From Oribacterium sp. UBA5894 (GTDB lineage Bacteria > Bacillota > Clostridia > Lachnospirales > Lachnospiraceae): DNA of 20,108 nucleotides. Positions 1 through 7,753 of the stretch are shown here, piece by piece. Positions within the stretch are counted from its first letter, which is position 1, and each line of letters opens with the position of its first letter. The translations under genes and the position numbers were made by a program. The notes beneath the pieces were generated by a model. It had not been told where the DNA came from. It made no database searches and saw nothing but the letters and a program-made list of their open reading frames with translations. Location of the stretch: NCBI GenBank assembly GCA_002431355.1, contig DJEQ01000109.1, positions 1-20,108 of the forward strand. The letters are read 5' to 3'.

Positions 1-159
1 GGTGCCATTACCGGCAAGCGTCCGGTTGTAAAGAAGCCAGCCACTCCAGCCACACCGGCTGCACCGAAGGCTGCAGGCGCAGCGGAAGCCGTAAAGAAAG
101 CCGACACGGCTGGAACGAAGGAAGCGGTATCTGCGGAAGAGAACAGCGCAAAAGCGTAA
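1..159 (+). CDS. C-terminal fragment of an Ala/Pro/Lys-rich protein (5' end outside window)
   Basis: An open frame enters at base 1 and stops with TAA at 157-159, giving the last 52 residues. The fragment starts GAITGKRPVVKKP and continues as a low-complexity tail rich in Ala, Pro, Lys, Thr and Glu, ending in NSAKA. No catalytic motif is visible, so I do not recognise the family. The tail looks like a disordered C-terminal extension of a larger protein; a nucleic-acid-binding or ribosome-associated protein is possible but is only a guess. A strong terminator lies about 90 bp downstream and closes this transcription unit. Codon use (cca, gca, gcc, aag) matches the neighbouring genes, so there is no sign of transfer. 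Confidence 0.75.
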   Translation, partial: GAITGKRPVVKKPATPATPAAPKAAGAAEAVKKADTAGTKEAVSAEENSAKA

Positions 160-250
160 GTAAACGGATTTCCTTCCTATATTATAGTGATGCTCCGGCC
201 CGTGTGCCTGGCATCGTGAATACGCACAAGAAATTGCTTCCATAGAAAGA

Positions 251-288
251 AGAGCCTGTGAATTATTTGTCACAGGCTCTCTTTTTTT
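251..288 (+). terminator. Rho-independent terminator
   Basis: An 11-bp perfect stem (AGAGCCTGTGA at 251-261 with its complement at 270-280) closes an 8-nt loop and is followed by C and seven T. It ends the transcript of the upstream partial gene and separates it from the ATPase operon. Confidence 0.9.
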
Positions 289-409
289 ATTTTTTATCGG
301 AATTTCTTTACACAATTTTGCTAAAGCTCCATTACTTTACCCGCGGATTGACTATAATTTAACAGAAAAAGGAAATAATTTCCAAGATATTAAATTCATA
401 TAAAGATTC

Positions 410-438
410 TTTACTTACTTTTTCTTTACATTTATAAT
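410..438 (+). promoter_or_regulatory. Sigma-A-type promoter of the V-ATPase operon
   Basis: TTTACT at 410-415 (4 of 6 to TTGACA), a 17-bp spacer and a perfect TATAAT at 433-438 lie in a strongly AT-rich stretch. Transcription should begin near 445, giving a leader of about 45 nt. The ribosome binding site AAAGGAGG at 478-485 sits 5 nt before the ATG at 491. A second perfect TATAAT at 353-358 lacks a good -35 box. The rest of the 160-490 gap holds only the terminator at 251-288 and this promoter region. Confidence 0.75.
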
Positions 439-490
439 TATGTGAATTGGGATGACCAAAATATAAAAATGTATACAAAGGAGGAAGCCT

Positions 491-1051
491 ATGGAATTAC
501 AGATTCAGGATCTGGTTACATCGATTCGCAAAGAGGGTGTCGATGCAGCAAACGCTGAAGCTGACTCTATCATTGCCGAGGCTCGTAAAAAGGCAGACGC
601 GATTATTTCCGATGCAAAGGCAGAGGCGGAGGCCACAAAGGCCAGCGCTGAAAAAGAAATCTCTGTCATGAAGGAAAGTGCAACCATCAGCGCCGAGCAG
701 GCGAAGCGAGATGCGATGCTTTCGTTTAAGACAGAAGTGCAGAAAAAATATGAGGAGCTTTTAAAGAAGGATATCAAAAAGGAGCTTTCCGATGAGGCGC
801 TGGGCAAGCTGATTCGTGCAGCCGTTGCAGGCGAGGATGTTTCGAAGTACGCCGCAGAAGTGGCAGAGGTATCCGAGGGCCTGAAGGCAGAGCTTGCAGA
901 CGAAGTAAAGAAGGGTCTTGAAATCCGGCCAACGAGAGGTGTCAATGCCGGCTTCCGCTTAGCTTCCAAGGATGGTTCCGGATACTTCGACTGCACCGAT
1001 GAAGCGATTGCCGAGATGATGATGCCATACTTCAGAAATCTCGAGATCTGA
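491..1051 (+). CDS. ntpE: V-type ATP synthase/ATPase subunit E (peripheral stalk)
   Basis: This 186-residue protein is subunit E of a V/A-type rotary ATPase, the peripheral-stalk component that ties the catalytic V1 head to the membrane sector. Residues about 10-75 form a long Ala/Glu/Lys-rich helix with regular charged repeats (EADSIIAEARKKADAIISDA), expected to be coiled coil. A more globular C-terminal half follows. The length fits the bacterial family (about 180-205 aa). The ATG at 491 has an ideal SD (AAAGGAGG, 478-485). It is the first gene of the operon, and its TGA is 12 nt before the ATG of the next gene. In most A/V-type systems E pairs with G/H; no G/H gene is seen in this operon. 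The assignment rests on helix composition and on position beside unmistakable A, B and D genes. Confidence 0.88.
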   Translation: MELQIQDLVTSIRKEGVDAANAEADSIIAEARKKADAIISDAKAEAEATKASAEKEISVMKESATISAEQAKRDAMLSFKTEVQKKYEELLKKDIKKELSDEALGKLIRAAVAGEDVSKYAAEVAEVSEGLKAELADEVKKGLEIRPTRGVNAGFRLASKDGSGYFDCTDEAIAEMMMPYFRNLEI

Positions 1052-1063
1052 TAGGAGGTGCTC

Positions 1064-1588
1064 ATGGCTTCGCATTATTATTATCTGATATCGAGCCTGC
1101 CAGAGCTTCGGAGTGATGGAGATATGCCACTCAGCTATCCGGAATTTCTTGATTTATGTAGTTCGACCGTCAGCAGTGGGACCTACCGGCTCCTGAAAGA
1201 GCTCACACTGAACTCGACCGAAGGCCCGCTTGTGAAGGAGTGGAACCAGGTGTACGGTGCGATGACGAAGGAGCTGAATTATCAGCGTAGCATGAAGCTT
1301 GGAAAAAGCTATCCTGCACCTTCCACAAAAGACTATATGACGGCACAGGTCGTCGGTTCTGCACTGTCTGCAAAGAACCCGCTGGAAGCAGAGCAGATCA
1401 TGCTGGATTATTCATTCCAGCAGCTCGATCAGCTGGTCGGTCTTCACATGTTTGACGACTATGTATTATTCGGATATGCACTGAAGCTCAAGCTCCTCGA
1501 ACGTCAGAGAAGCTTTGACCACGACCGGGGCCAGGCGGAATTCCGTCGTATGCTCGATGTCGTGCAGAAACGTGTTTACAGTTTGTAA
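1064..1588 (+). CDS. DUF2764-like V-ATPase-associated protein
   Basis: A 174-residue protein beginning MASHYYYLISSLPELRSDG. This N-terminus (tyrosine run, then LISSLP and an acidic 'YPEFLDLC' stretch) resembles the DUF2764 family, which I know as the gene between E and A in the V-ATPase operons of spirochaetes, chlamydiae and Bacteroidetes. The body is helical and lacks catalytic motifs or membrane spans. The ATG at 1064 is preferred over the in-frame GTG at 1058 because AGGAGG at 1053-1058 gives normal spacing to the ATG. By position it takes the place of subunit C, the central-stalk protein that docks the rotor onto the membrane ring. That functional equivalence is inference. It is surely part of the ATPase operon, with 12-nt and 25-nt gaps to its neighbours. 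Confidence 0.78.
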   Translation: MASHYYYLISSLPELRSDGDMPLSYPEFLDLCSSTVSSGTYRLLKELTLNSTEGPLVKEWNQVYGAMTKELNYQRSMKLGKSYPAPSTKDYMTAQVVGSALSAKNPLEAEQIMLDYSFQQLDQLVGLHMFDDYVLFGYALKLKLLERQRSFDHDRGQAEFRRMLDVVQKRVYSL

Positions 1589-1613
1589 CAAATAGAAATA
1601 TCGGGAGACATTT

Positions 1614-3344
1614 ATGGAAACAATAACAGGACATGTCACTGGCATTAACAGTAACATGGCGAATGTGAGCTTCGAAGGTGCGATCCGTAAGAATGAGGTA
1701 GGATACATTCTGGTGGATGGCAAGCGCCTGAAGGGTGAGGTCATTCGTATCAATAACGGAATTGCCAGTATGCAGATTTATGAGATGTCGAACGGCATCA
1801 AGGTCGGTGATCCGGTTGAATTTACCGGTGAGCTGATGAGCGTTGATCTGGGTCCGGGACTTCTGACACAGATTTATGATGGACTTCAGAACCCGCTTCC
1901 AGAGCTTGCAGAGAAGTGCGGCTTCTTCCTGCAGAGAGGTGTATACCTCGATGCGATTCCAGACAAGGACTGGGAATTTACACCGACTGTCAAGGCAGGT
2001 GACGCCGTCGTCGCAGGCGATACCATCGGCACCGTTCCAGAGGGCATCTTCACCCACCATATCATGGTGCCATTTACCCTGAAGGGGGATGACTGGACCG
2101 TAAAGTCCATTAAAGAAAAGGGCACCTACAATGTTCGTGCCACCATCTGTGTCATCGAGAATCATCTCGGCGAGCAGAAGGAGCTGTCCATGGTCATCAC
2201 ACAGCCGATCAAGCAGCCGATCAAGTGCTATGAAGAGCGTCTTCGCCCGGATGAGCCTCTGATCATGCAGCTTCGCTGCGTAGATACCTTCCTGCCGATT
2301 GCAAAGGGTGGCACCTTCTGTGTACCTGGACCTTTCGGTGCCGGCAAGACCGTGCTTCAGCACATGGAAGCGAAGAATGGTGAAGCCGATGTCGTAATCA
2401 TCGCGGCCTGCGGAGAGCGTGCCGGTGAGGTTGTCGAAATTCTGAAGGAATTCCCGGAGCTCGAAGATCCGCGTACCGGACGTTCTCTGATGGAAAGAAC
2501 CATCATCATCTGCAATACCTCCTCGATGCCGGTAGCTGCACGAGAGGCCTCCTGCTATACCGCAGTGACACTGGCAGAGTATTATCGTCAGATGGGACTC
2601 AATGTGCTTCTTCTTGCAGATTCCACCTCCCGTTGGGCACAGGCCATGCGTGAGATGAGTGGACGTCTGGAGGAGATTCCAGGTGAGGAGGCCTTCCCGG
2701 CATACCTCGAGTCCACCATTGCTTCCTTCTATGAGCGTGCTGGTAAGGTTCGTCTCAAGGATGGTTCCATCGGATCCGTCACCATCGGTGGTACCGTATC
2801 ACCGGCAGGTGGTAACTTCGAGGAGCCGGTAACACAGGCAACACTGAAGGTTGTCGGTGCATTCCACGGACTTTCCCGTGAGCGTTCCGATGCTCGTAAG
2901 TATCCGGCCATTGACCCGACCGAATCCTGGTCGAAGTACACTGGCATCATTGATATGGACCGCGTAGAAAAGGCGCGCAGCATCCTGAAGAGAAGCATTG
3001 AAATCAACCAGATGATGAAGGTCGTCGGTGAGGAAGGAACCACCGCAGAGGATTACATCACCTATCAGAAGGGTGAGCTTCTCGATGCCGTTTACCTTCA
3101 GCAGAACTCCTTTGATCCGATCGATGCCGCAGACTCTCCAGAGAGACAGCGTGTGGAGTTCGATCTTCTCTATGATGCACTGATGCAGCAGTACGACCTC
3201 GAGGACAAGGATGAAATTCGTTCCTTCTTCAACCAGCTGAGACAGGAATTCCTGGACTGGCACGGAACTGAATTCCAGTCTGAGGCTTTTGAAGCGCAGA
3301 AGAATAAGATCGCTGATTTATTTAAGTCAAAGGCAGTCGCTTAG
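1614..3344 (+). CDS. ntpA: V-type ATP synthase/ATPase catalytic subunit A
   Basis: This 576-residue protein is the catalytic nucleotide-binding subunit of the V1 head. It opens with the beta-barrel domain (TGHVTGINSNMANVSFEGA) and carries the extra 'non-homologous' insertion typical of V/A-type A subunits at about residues 110-185. The Walker A loop GPFGAGKT lies at residues 239-246 (bases 2328-2351). Further conserved blocks follow, including ACGERAGE with its catalytic-type glutamate and LLADSTSRWAQAMREMSGR. The length is slightly under the usual 580-600. An SD (GGGAGA, 1603-1608) precedes the ATG. The stop codon touches the next gene's ribosome binding site, indicating tight coupling with subunit B. 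No damage is seen; this is the firmest anchor for the operon's identity. Confidence 0.98.
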   Translation: METITGHVTGINSNMANVSFEGAIRKNEVGYILVDGKRLKGEVIRINNGIASMQIYEMSNGIKVGDPVEFTGELMSVDLGPGLLTQIYDGLQNPLPELAEKCGFFLQRGVYLDAIPDKDWEFTPTVKAGDAVVAGDTIGTVPEGIFTHHIMVPFTLKGDDWTVKSIKEKGTYNVRATICVIENHLGEQKELSMVITQPIKQPIKCYEERLRPDEPLIMQLRCVDTFLPIAKGGTFCVPGPFGAGKTVLQHMEAKNGEADVVIIAACGERAGEVVEILKEFPELEDPRTGRSLMERTIIICNTSSMPVAAREASCYTAVTLAEYYRQMGLNVLLLADSTSRWAQAMREMSGRLEEIPGEEAFPAYLESTIASFYERAGKVRLKDGSIGSVTIGGTVSPAGGNFEEPVTQATLKVVGAFHGLSRERSDARKYPAIDPTESWSKYTGIIDMDRVEKARSILKRSIEINQMMKVVGEEGTTAEDYITYQKGELLDAVYLQQNSFDPIDAADSPERQRVEFDLLYDALMQQYDLEDKDEIRSFFNQLRQEFLDWHGTEFQSEAFEAQKNKIADLFKSKAVA

Positions 3345-3352
3345 GAGGTCTT

Positions 3353-4645
3353 ATGCAGAAAGTATATACAAAAATTGAATCCATCGTCGGTAACGTCGTT
3401 ACCGTCCGTGCGGAGGGTGTTCGAAACGGAGACCTCGCACTGGTCGGCGACAGTTACGCGAACGTAATCAAGCTTGATAAGGATCTCGTATCCCTCCAGG
3501 TATTTGCCGGTGCGCAGGGTGTCAGCACCAGCGACCCGGTACGCTTCCTCGGACGTCCGATGCAGGTTTCCTTCTCAGAGCATCTGCTCGGTCGTATCTT
3601 TAATGGTGCAGGTGTGCCGAGAGACAATGGTCCTGCACTGACCGAAAACATGGTTGATATCGGTGGCCCTTCCTTTAACCCGGCGAAGCGTGTCATTCCG
3701 AAGCATATGATTCGTACCGGTATCCCGATGATTGATGTCTTCAACACCCTCGTCGAGAGCCAGAAGCTTCCGATCTTCTCCGTATCCGGAGAGCCATACA
3801 ACCAGCTGCTGGCGCGTATCGCCCTGCAGGCCGAGGTTGACGTCATCGTGCTCGGTGGTATGGGCCTCAAGTATGATGATTACCTGACCTTCCGTGATAC
3901 TCTGGAAAAGGGCGGTGCCATGAGCCACACCGTGATGTTCATTCATACCGCAGCCGATCCTACCGTAGAAAGTACACTGGTACCGGATATGTCACTTGCT
4001 GTCGCTGAGCAGTTCGCACTGGAGGGCAAGAAAGTACTCGTGCTTCTGACCGATATGACGAGCTACTGTGATGCGCAGAAGGAGCTTGCAATCACCATGG
4101 AGCAGGTTCCTTCGAACCGAGGTTACCCGGGCGATCTGTACAGCATGCTTGCTTCCCGTTACGAGAAGGCCGTTGATATCGATGGCGCAGGCTCCATCAC
4201 CATCCTGGGCGTTACGACGATGCCAGGCGATGATGTCACGCACCCGGTACCAGATAACACGGGCTACATTACCGAGGGCCAGTTCTATCTTCGAAATGGC
4301 CATATCGAACCATTCGGCTCCCTGTCAAGACTGAAGCAGAATGTCAATGGCAGCACCCGTGATGACCATCGTGCACTGATGGATGGTATGATCAAGCTCT
4401 ATGCACAGTACAAGGAAAGTCTGGAGAAGAAGTCCATGGGCTTCACGATGAGCTCCTGGGATGACAAGCTCCTGAAGTATGGTCAGCTGTTCGAATCGAA
4501 GCTGATGGATCTCAGTGTAAACATTCCTCTGGAAAAGGCACTCGATCTCGGCTGGGAAATCCTTGCAGAGTGCTTCGAACCGAATGAGACCGGTCTGAAG
4601 TCCAGCCTGATTAAGGAAAGATGGCCGAAGAAGCTGGATGAGTAA
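3353..4645 (+). CDS. ntpB: V-type ATP synthase/ATPase subunit B (non-catalytic head subunit)
   Basis: A 430-residue regulatory, non-catalytic nucleotide-binding subunit that alternates with A in the A3B3 head. An N-terminal beta-barrel (YTKIESIVGNVVTVRAEGV) is followed by the RecA-like core. At the P-loop position (residues 142-150) it reads FSVSGEPYN, with no Gly-Lys-Thr, as expected for B, which does not hydrolyse ATP. Conserved stretches include NPAKRVIPKHMIRTGIPMID and LLTDMTSYCDAQKE. The length matches the shorter (about 430 aa) B subunits of the spirochaete-like lineage; many others are about 455-460. AGGAGG at 3343-3348 overlaps the end of ntpA, and the ATG follows 4 nt later. Confidence 0.97.
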   Translation: MQKVYTKIESIVGNVVTVRAEGVRNGDLALVGDSYANVIKLDKDLVSLQVFAGAQGVSTSDPVRFLGRPMQVSFSEHLLGRIFNGAGVPRDNGPALTENMVDIGGPSFNPAKRVIPKHMIRTGIPMIDVFNTLVESQKLPIFSVSGEPYNQLLARIALQAEVDVIVLGGMGLKYDDYLTFRDTLEKGGAMSHTVMFIHTAADPTVESTLVPDMSLAVAEQFALEGKKVLVLLTDMTSYCDAQKELAITMEQVPSNRGYPGDLYSMLASRYEKAVDIDGAGSITILGVTTMPGDDVTHPVPDNTGYITEGQFYLRNGHIEPFGSLSRLKQNVNGSTRDDHRALMDGMIKLYAQYKESLEKKSMGFTMSSWDDKLLKYGQLFESKLMDLSVNIPLEKALDLGWEILAECFEPNETGLKSSLIKERWPKKLDE

Positions 4646-4656
4646 AGGAGCAGTCA

Positions 4657-5271
4657 ATGGCGATCAAACTCACGAAAAATGAACAGAAAGTGCAGAAAGA
4701 TCACCTGAAAGAGTATCAGCGTTACCTTCCGACACTGCAGCTCAAGAAGCAGCAGCTGCAGTCCGTCATTATGAAGGTGAAGGACGACTTAAGTGAAAAG
4801 GAAGTCGAGCGCGAGCAGATGATCGGAGATCTCGATGACTGGGTAGCCGTATTCTCAGAGAACAGCCTGTTTGAGAAAGACAAGCAGCTGGATGCTCTGG
4901 TACAGCCGGATAAGGTCATTGTCGGAACCGAGAATGTTGCAGGCGTAAAGCTTCCTGCCTTCCAGGAGCTGACCTTTAAGGACATCTCCTATAACGTGGA
5001 TGATTACCCTTTATGGGTGGATACAGCACTGGTCAAGCTACGTGAGATCGCGCGTCTGGATGCACTGGTTTCAACCCTTCGGAAGCAGGTAGAGCTCCTG
5101 GAGAAGGAACTTCGTTCCACCTCTCAGCGAGTAAACCTCTTCGAGAAGGTAAAGATTCCAGAGGCCAAGGAAAACATCCGTGTCATCGGGGTTTACCTCG
5201 GCGATCAGCAGACAGCCGCCGTTGTACGTGGCAAGATTTCAAAGAAGAAACTGGTGGAGGTAGGGCGATGA
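4657..5271 (+). CDS. ntpD: V-type ATP synthase/ATPase subunit D (central rotor shaft)
   Basis: A 204-residue protein predicted to form the long antiparallel coiled coil that turns inside the A3B3 head, the counterpart of F1 gamma. The N-terminal helix (KLTKNEQKVQKDHLKEYQRYL) and the C-terminal helix (about residues 125-175, ending RSTSQRVNLFEKVKIPEA) carry the family's signature; the 'TSQRVNxxEKVxIP' block is especially typical. A less conserved middle segment follows the first helix. An SD (AAAGGAG, about 4644-4650) precedes the ATG. The stop overlaps the start of subunit I in an ATGA at 5268-5271, which points to translational coupling. The usual central-stalk partner, subunit F, is not encoded in this operon. 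Confidence 0.95.
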   Translation: MAIKLTKNEQKVQKDHLKEYQRYLPTLQLKKQQLQSVIMKVKDDLSEKEVEREQMIGDLDDWVAVFSENSLFEKDKQLDALVQPDKVIVGTENVAGVKLPAFQELTFKDISYNVDDYPLWVDTALVKLREIARLDALVSTLRKQVELLEKELRSTSQRVNLFEKVKIPEAKENIRVIGVYLGDQQTAAVVRGKISKKKLVEVGR

Positions 5272-7118
5272 TTGAAAAAATGAACATGGTTCACGTCGTG
5301 ACCACCGTTTCACATAAAGACGAAATGCTGGAGGGCCTGCGATCCTTAGGCCTTCTGCACCTGGCAGAGCAGAAACATGCGAGCCAGGCCGCAAGCGAGC
5401 GTTTCGCCGAACTCGCACGCGTTTCCTCAAAGCTGGAGGAGTATCGTCCGGAAACGAAGGAGAAGAATGCAGCAGCGGAATCTCCTGCACTTCTGTCCGA
5501 CGACGCCTTCGAAACGCTCTATCAGGAAGCACGCACGGCACTGGCAAGGAAGGATCAGCTGGCACAGCAGATCACGGCAGACATCGCGGAGATGGAACGC
5601 ATCGAGCCGTGGGGAGAGTTCTCTCCGGAGGACGTACGGGAGCTGCAGAAGCTGGGCTACGATCTTCATTTCTATCGCGTAGATCAGGATGTATGTAAGG
5701 ACATCCTGGCAGATGAAAGTCTCCGGGTGATTCGCCTCGCCTCGGTCGATAAGGCCGATACGATTGCTGTCATCGGTGCTCTGCCACCGACCTATGTGGC
5801 CAGCGAATTTTCTCTTCCGGAAAAGGGTCTTGCAGAACTCCGGCAGGACATCGCGCACTGCCAGCAGAAGGATGCATCCTGTGATGCCCTTTTGAAGAAG
5901 GCGGCGCTTTACACGAACAGCTTCCATCAGAAGCTGCTTGATGCGCAGAACGCTGAAAACTACTCTTCAGCCAGCGAAACAGCAGAGGGGGATGCACAGC
6001 TCGTATGGATTTCCGGATATATTCCGGCCATCTACCTCGAGAAGTTCAAGGAGGGAGCACGTGCAAATCACTGGGCCTACGCGATCGATGAGGTTGCAAA
6101 GGACGATGAGCATATCCCGACGAAGCTTCGCTACAATAAGGTCAGCAAGCTGATCAAACCACTCTATGATATGCTGGGCATCCTCCCAGGATACTATGAG
6201 ACGGATATTTCGCTCTGGTTCCTCCTGTTCTTCGCACTTTTCTTCGCGATGATCATCGGAGATGGTGGTTATGGCCTCCTGTTCCTGATCGCGACCCTGG
6301 TCATGATCAAGAAGAATGGAAAGGTCGACACGACGAGCTTCCTGCTCCTGGTGCTCTCCACCTCCACCGTGATCTGGGGTGCCATCACCGGTACCTGGTT
6401 CGGCATGGAATCGGCAATGAAGGTACCATTCCTTCGGGCACTGGTGCTTCCGGGCTTTGCAAACTATCCGGAGTACTTCGATGTCCCGGCCGCTGCACAG
6501 CAGAACAACATGATGAAGTTTTCCTTCACCATCGGTGCCATGCAGATGGAGCTCGGCAGCCTTCTTGCTGTCAAGAAAAAGATGGAAGAGAAGGACCTCA
6601 GCTTCTTATCCGATATCGGATGGCTCTTTACCATCTGTGGCATGTACCTGCTCGCACTCTATCTCGTACTGCATGAGCAGCTGCCGCTGACACCGGTGGT
6701 TGCGGCCGTCGCCATCGGCTTCGTACTGGTTCTCTTTACGAACGGCATGGCACCGGGGAAGAGCATTGGCGCAGGCATTGCCTCGAGCTTAGGCGGCGCA
6801 TTTACCGTCTTCCTCAACACGATCAGCTGCTTTGGTAACATCATGAGCTATATCCGACTGTTCGCCGTCGGTATGGCCGGACTTGCCATCGCACAGAGCT
6901 TTAACAACATGGCCGCAGGCCTCGCACATGGACCGTTGATGATTGCTGCCGTCGTGATCGTACTGATCGGACACGTCATCAATATCGTTATGTGTATTCT
7001 CTCTGTCGTTGTACATGGTGTACGTCTGAACGTGCTGGAGTTCTCTGGTCAGGTAGGACTGGAGTGGACCGGCATTGCATACGACCCATTCAGATTAAAC
7101 GATAAAATTAAACAGTAA
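5268..7118 (+). CDS. ntpI: V-type ATP synthase/ATPase membrane subunit I (subunit a)
   Basis: A 616-residue membrane subunit that forms the ion half-channels beside the proteolipid ring. The N-terminal half (to about residue 300) is soluble and partly coiled-coil, and links to the peripheral stalk. The C-terminal half holds about seven or eight hydrophobic segments, starting at LWFLLFFALFFAMIIGDGGYG. The essential arginine expected near the ion path is in SYIRLFAVGMAG, with Arg530 at bases 6855-6857. The length is at the compact end of the family (about 600-660). The ATG overlaps the ntpD stop. A 30-bp gap separates it from ntpK and contains a small GCTTA/TAAGC hairpin. Confidence 0.96.
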   Translation: MIEKMNMVHVVTTVSHKDEMLEGLRSLGLLHLAEQKHASQAASERFAELARVSSKLEEYRPETKEKNAAAESPALLSDDAFETLYQEARTALARKDQLAQQITADIAEMERIEPWGEFSPEDVRELQKLGYDLHFYRVDQDVCKDILADESLRVIRLASVDKADTIAVIGALPPTYVASEFSLPEKGLAELRQDIAHCQQKDASCDALLKKAALYTNSFHQKLLDAQNAENYSSASETAEGDAQLVWISGYIPAIYLEKFKEGARANHWAYAIDEVAKDDEHIPTKLRYNKVSKLIKPLYDMLGILPGYYETDISLWFLLFFALFFAMIIGDGGYGLLFLIATLVMIKKNGKVDTTSFLLLVLSTSTVIWGAITGTWFGMESAMKVPFLRALVLPGFANYPEYFDVPAAAQQNNMMKFSFTIGAMQMELGSLLAVKKKMEEKDLSFLSDIGWLFTICGMYLLALYLVLHEQLPLTPVVAAVAIGFVLVLFTNGMAPGKSIGAGIASSLGGAFTVFLNTISCFGNIMSYIRLFAVGMAGLAIAQSFNNMAAGLAHGPLMIAAVVIVLIGHVINIVMCILSVVVHGVRLNVLEFSGQVGLEWTGIAYDPFRLNDKIKQ

Positions 7119-7148
7119 GCTTAGAAGATAAGCAAAAAGGAGATTATT

Positions 7149-7601
7149 ATGAATATCGCTTTTATTGGTATGGCAGCAGCACTTGGCCTCTCTGCATTAG
7201 GTTCCGCATTTGGTACCGGTATCGCCGGTCAGTCCGCCGTAGGCGCATGGAAGAAGTGCTACGCACAGGGCAAGCAGGCACCATTTATCATGACCGCATT
7301 TGCCGGCGCACCTCTGACACAGACCATTTACGGCTTCCTTCTCATGAACTTCATTGCAAGCGCGTACAATGCAGGCACCATTGATCCTGCCCTGTCCCTC
7401 GGCGTTGGCATCTTCGGCGGTATCGCCATCGGCTTCTCTGCTCTGTTCCAGGGAAAGGTTGCTGCCGCTTCCGCAGATGCACTCGGTGCAACCGGCAAGG
7501 GTACTGCCAACTACTTCGTTGTCATCGGTGTCGCAGAGACCGTTGCCGTATTCGCACTTGTCTTCTGCATGCTGCTTCTCAACACCGCAACCATCGCATA
7601 A
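7149..7601 (+). CDS. ntpK: V-type ATP synthase/ATPase proteolipid subunit K (rotor ring)
   Basis: A 150-residue proteolipid with four hydrophobic helices arranged as two tandem hairpins, the duplicated V-type form rather than the 80-residue F-type c. The ion-carrying carboxylate is Glu130 (GVAETVAVF) in the fourth helix; the second helix has Gln58 at the equivalent place (PLTQTIYGF), so each subunit carries one ion-binding acid. Thr57, Gln58, Gln101 (LFQGKVAA) and Glu130 line up with Thr64, Gln65, Gln110 and Glu139 that bind Na+ in Enterococcus hirae NtpK, so Na+ coupling is plausible but not proven. Strong SD (AAAAAGGAGA). It is the last gene of the operon, with a terminator 24 nt after its stop. 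Confidence 0.96.
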   Translation: MNIAFIGMAAALGLSALGSAFGTGIAGQSAVGAWKKCYAQGKQAPFIMTAFAGAPLTQTIYGFLLMNFIASAYNAGTIDPALSLGVGIFGGIAIGFSALFQGKVAAASADALGATGKGTANYFVVIGVAETVAVFALVFCMLLLNTATIA

Positions 7602-7625
7602 CGAAAACACCCTATGAGATCTATG

Positions 7626-7653
7626 GCCACCGGCACTTGCCGGTGGCTTTTTT
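7626..7653 (+). terminator. Rho-independent terminator of the V-ATPase operon
   Basis: A perfect 9-bp GC-rich stem (GCCACCGGC at 7626-7634, complement at 7639-7647) with a 4-nt loop is followed by six T. Together with the promoter at 410-438 it delimits the seven-gene ATPase unit. Confidence 0.93.
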
Positions 7654-7713
7654 GCTCTTTATTAATTTATCGTGACAATCCCATGAAAGCTCTTTCCTTC
7701 CGAGGAGGACCTC

Positions 7714-7722
7714 TGCTATAAT
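7714..7722 (+). promoter_or_regulatory. Extended -10 promoter of the LCP gene
   Basis: TGCTATAAT at 7714-7722 is a perfect extended -10 element; the -35 position (7694-7699, TTCCTT) is poor. It covers the upstream in-frame ATG at 7721, which would therefore not be on the mRNA. This supports the start at 7754, which has GAGGGG at 7741-7746. Confidence 0.75.
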
Positions 7723-7753
7723 GCCGTCGATAGAACAGAAGAGGGGAACGAAT

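Noticed and set aside
351..358. Second TATAAT upstream of ntpE (353-358)
   Set aside because: The -10 is perfect, but no -35 with 16-18 bp spacing matches well; the promoter at 410-438 is better placed. It could still be a minor start.
1488..2363. 291-codon minus-strand open frame opposite ntpA
   Set aside because: It lies antisense to the highly conserved A subunit with no ribosome binding site or recognisable product.
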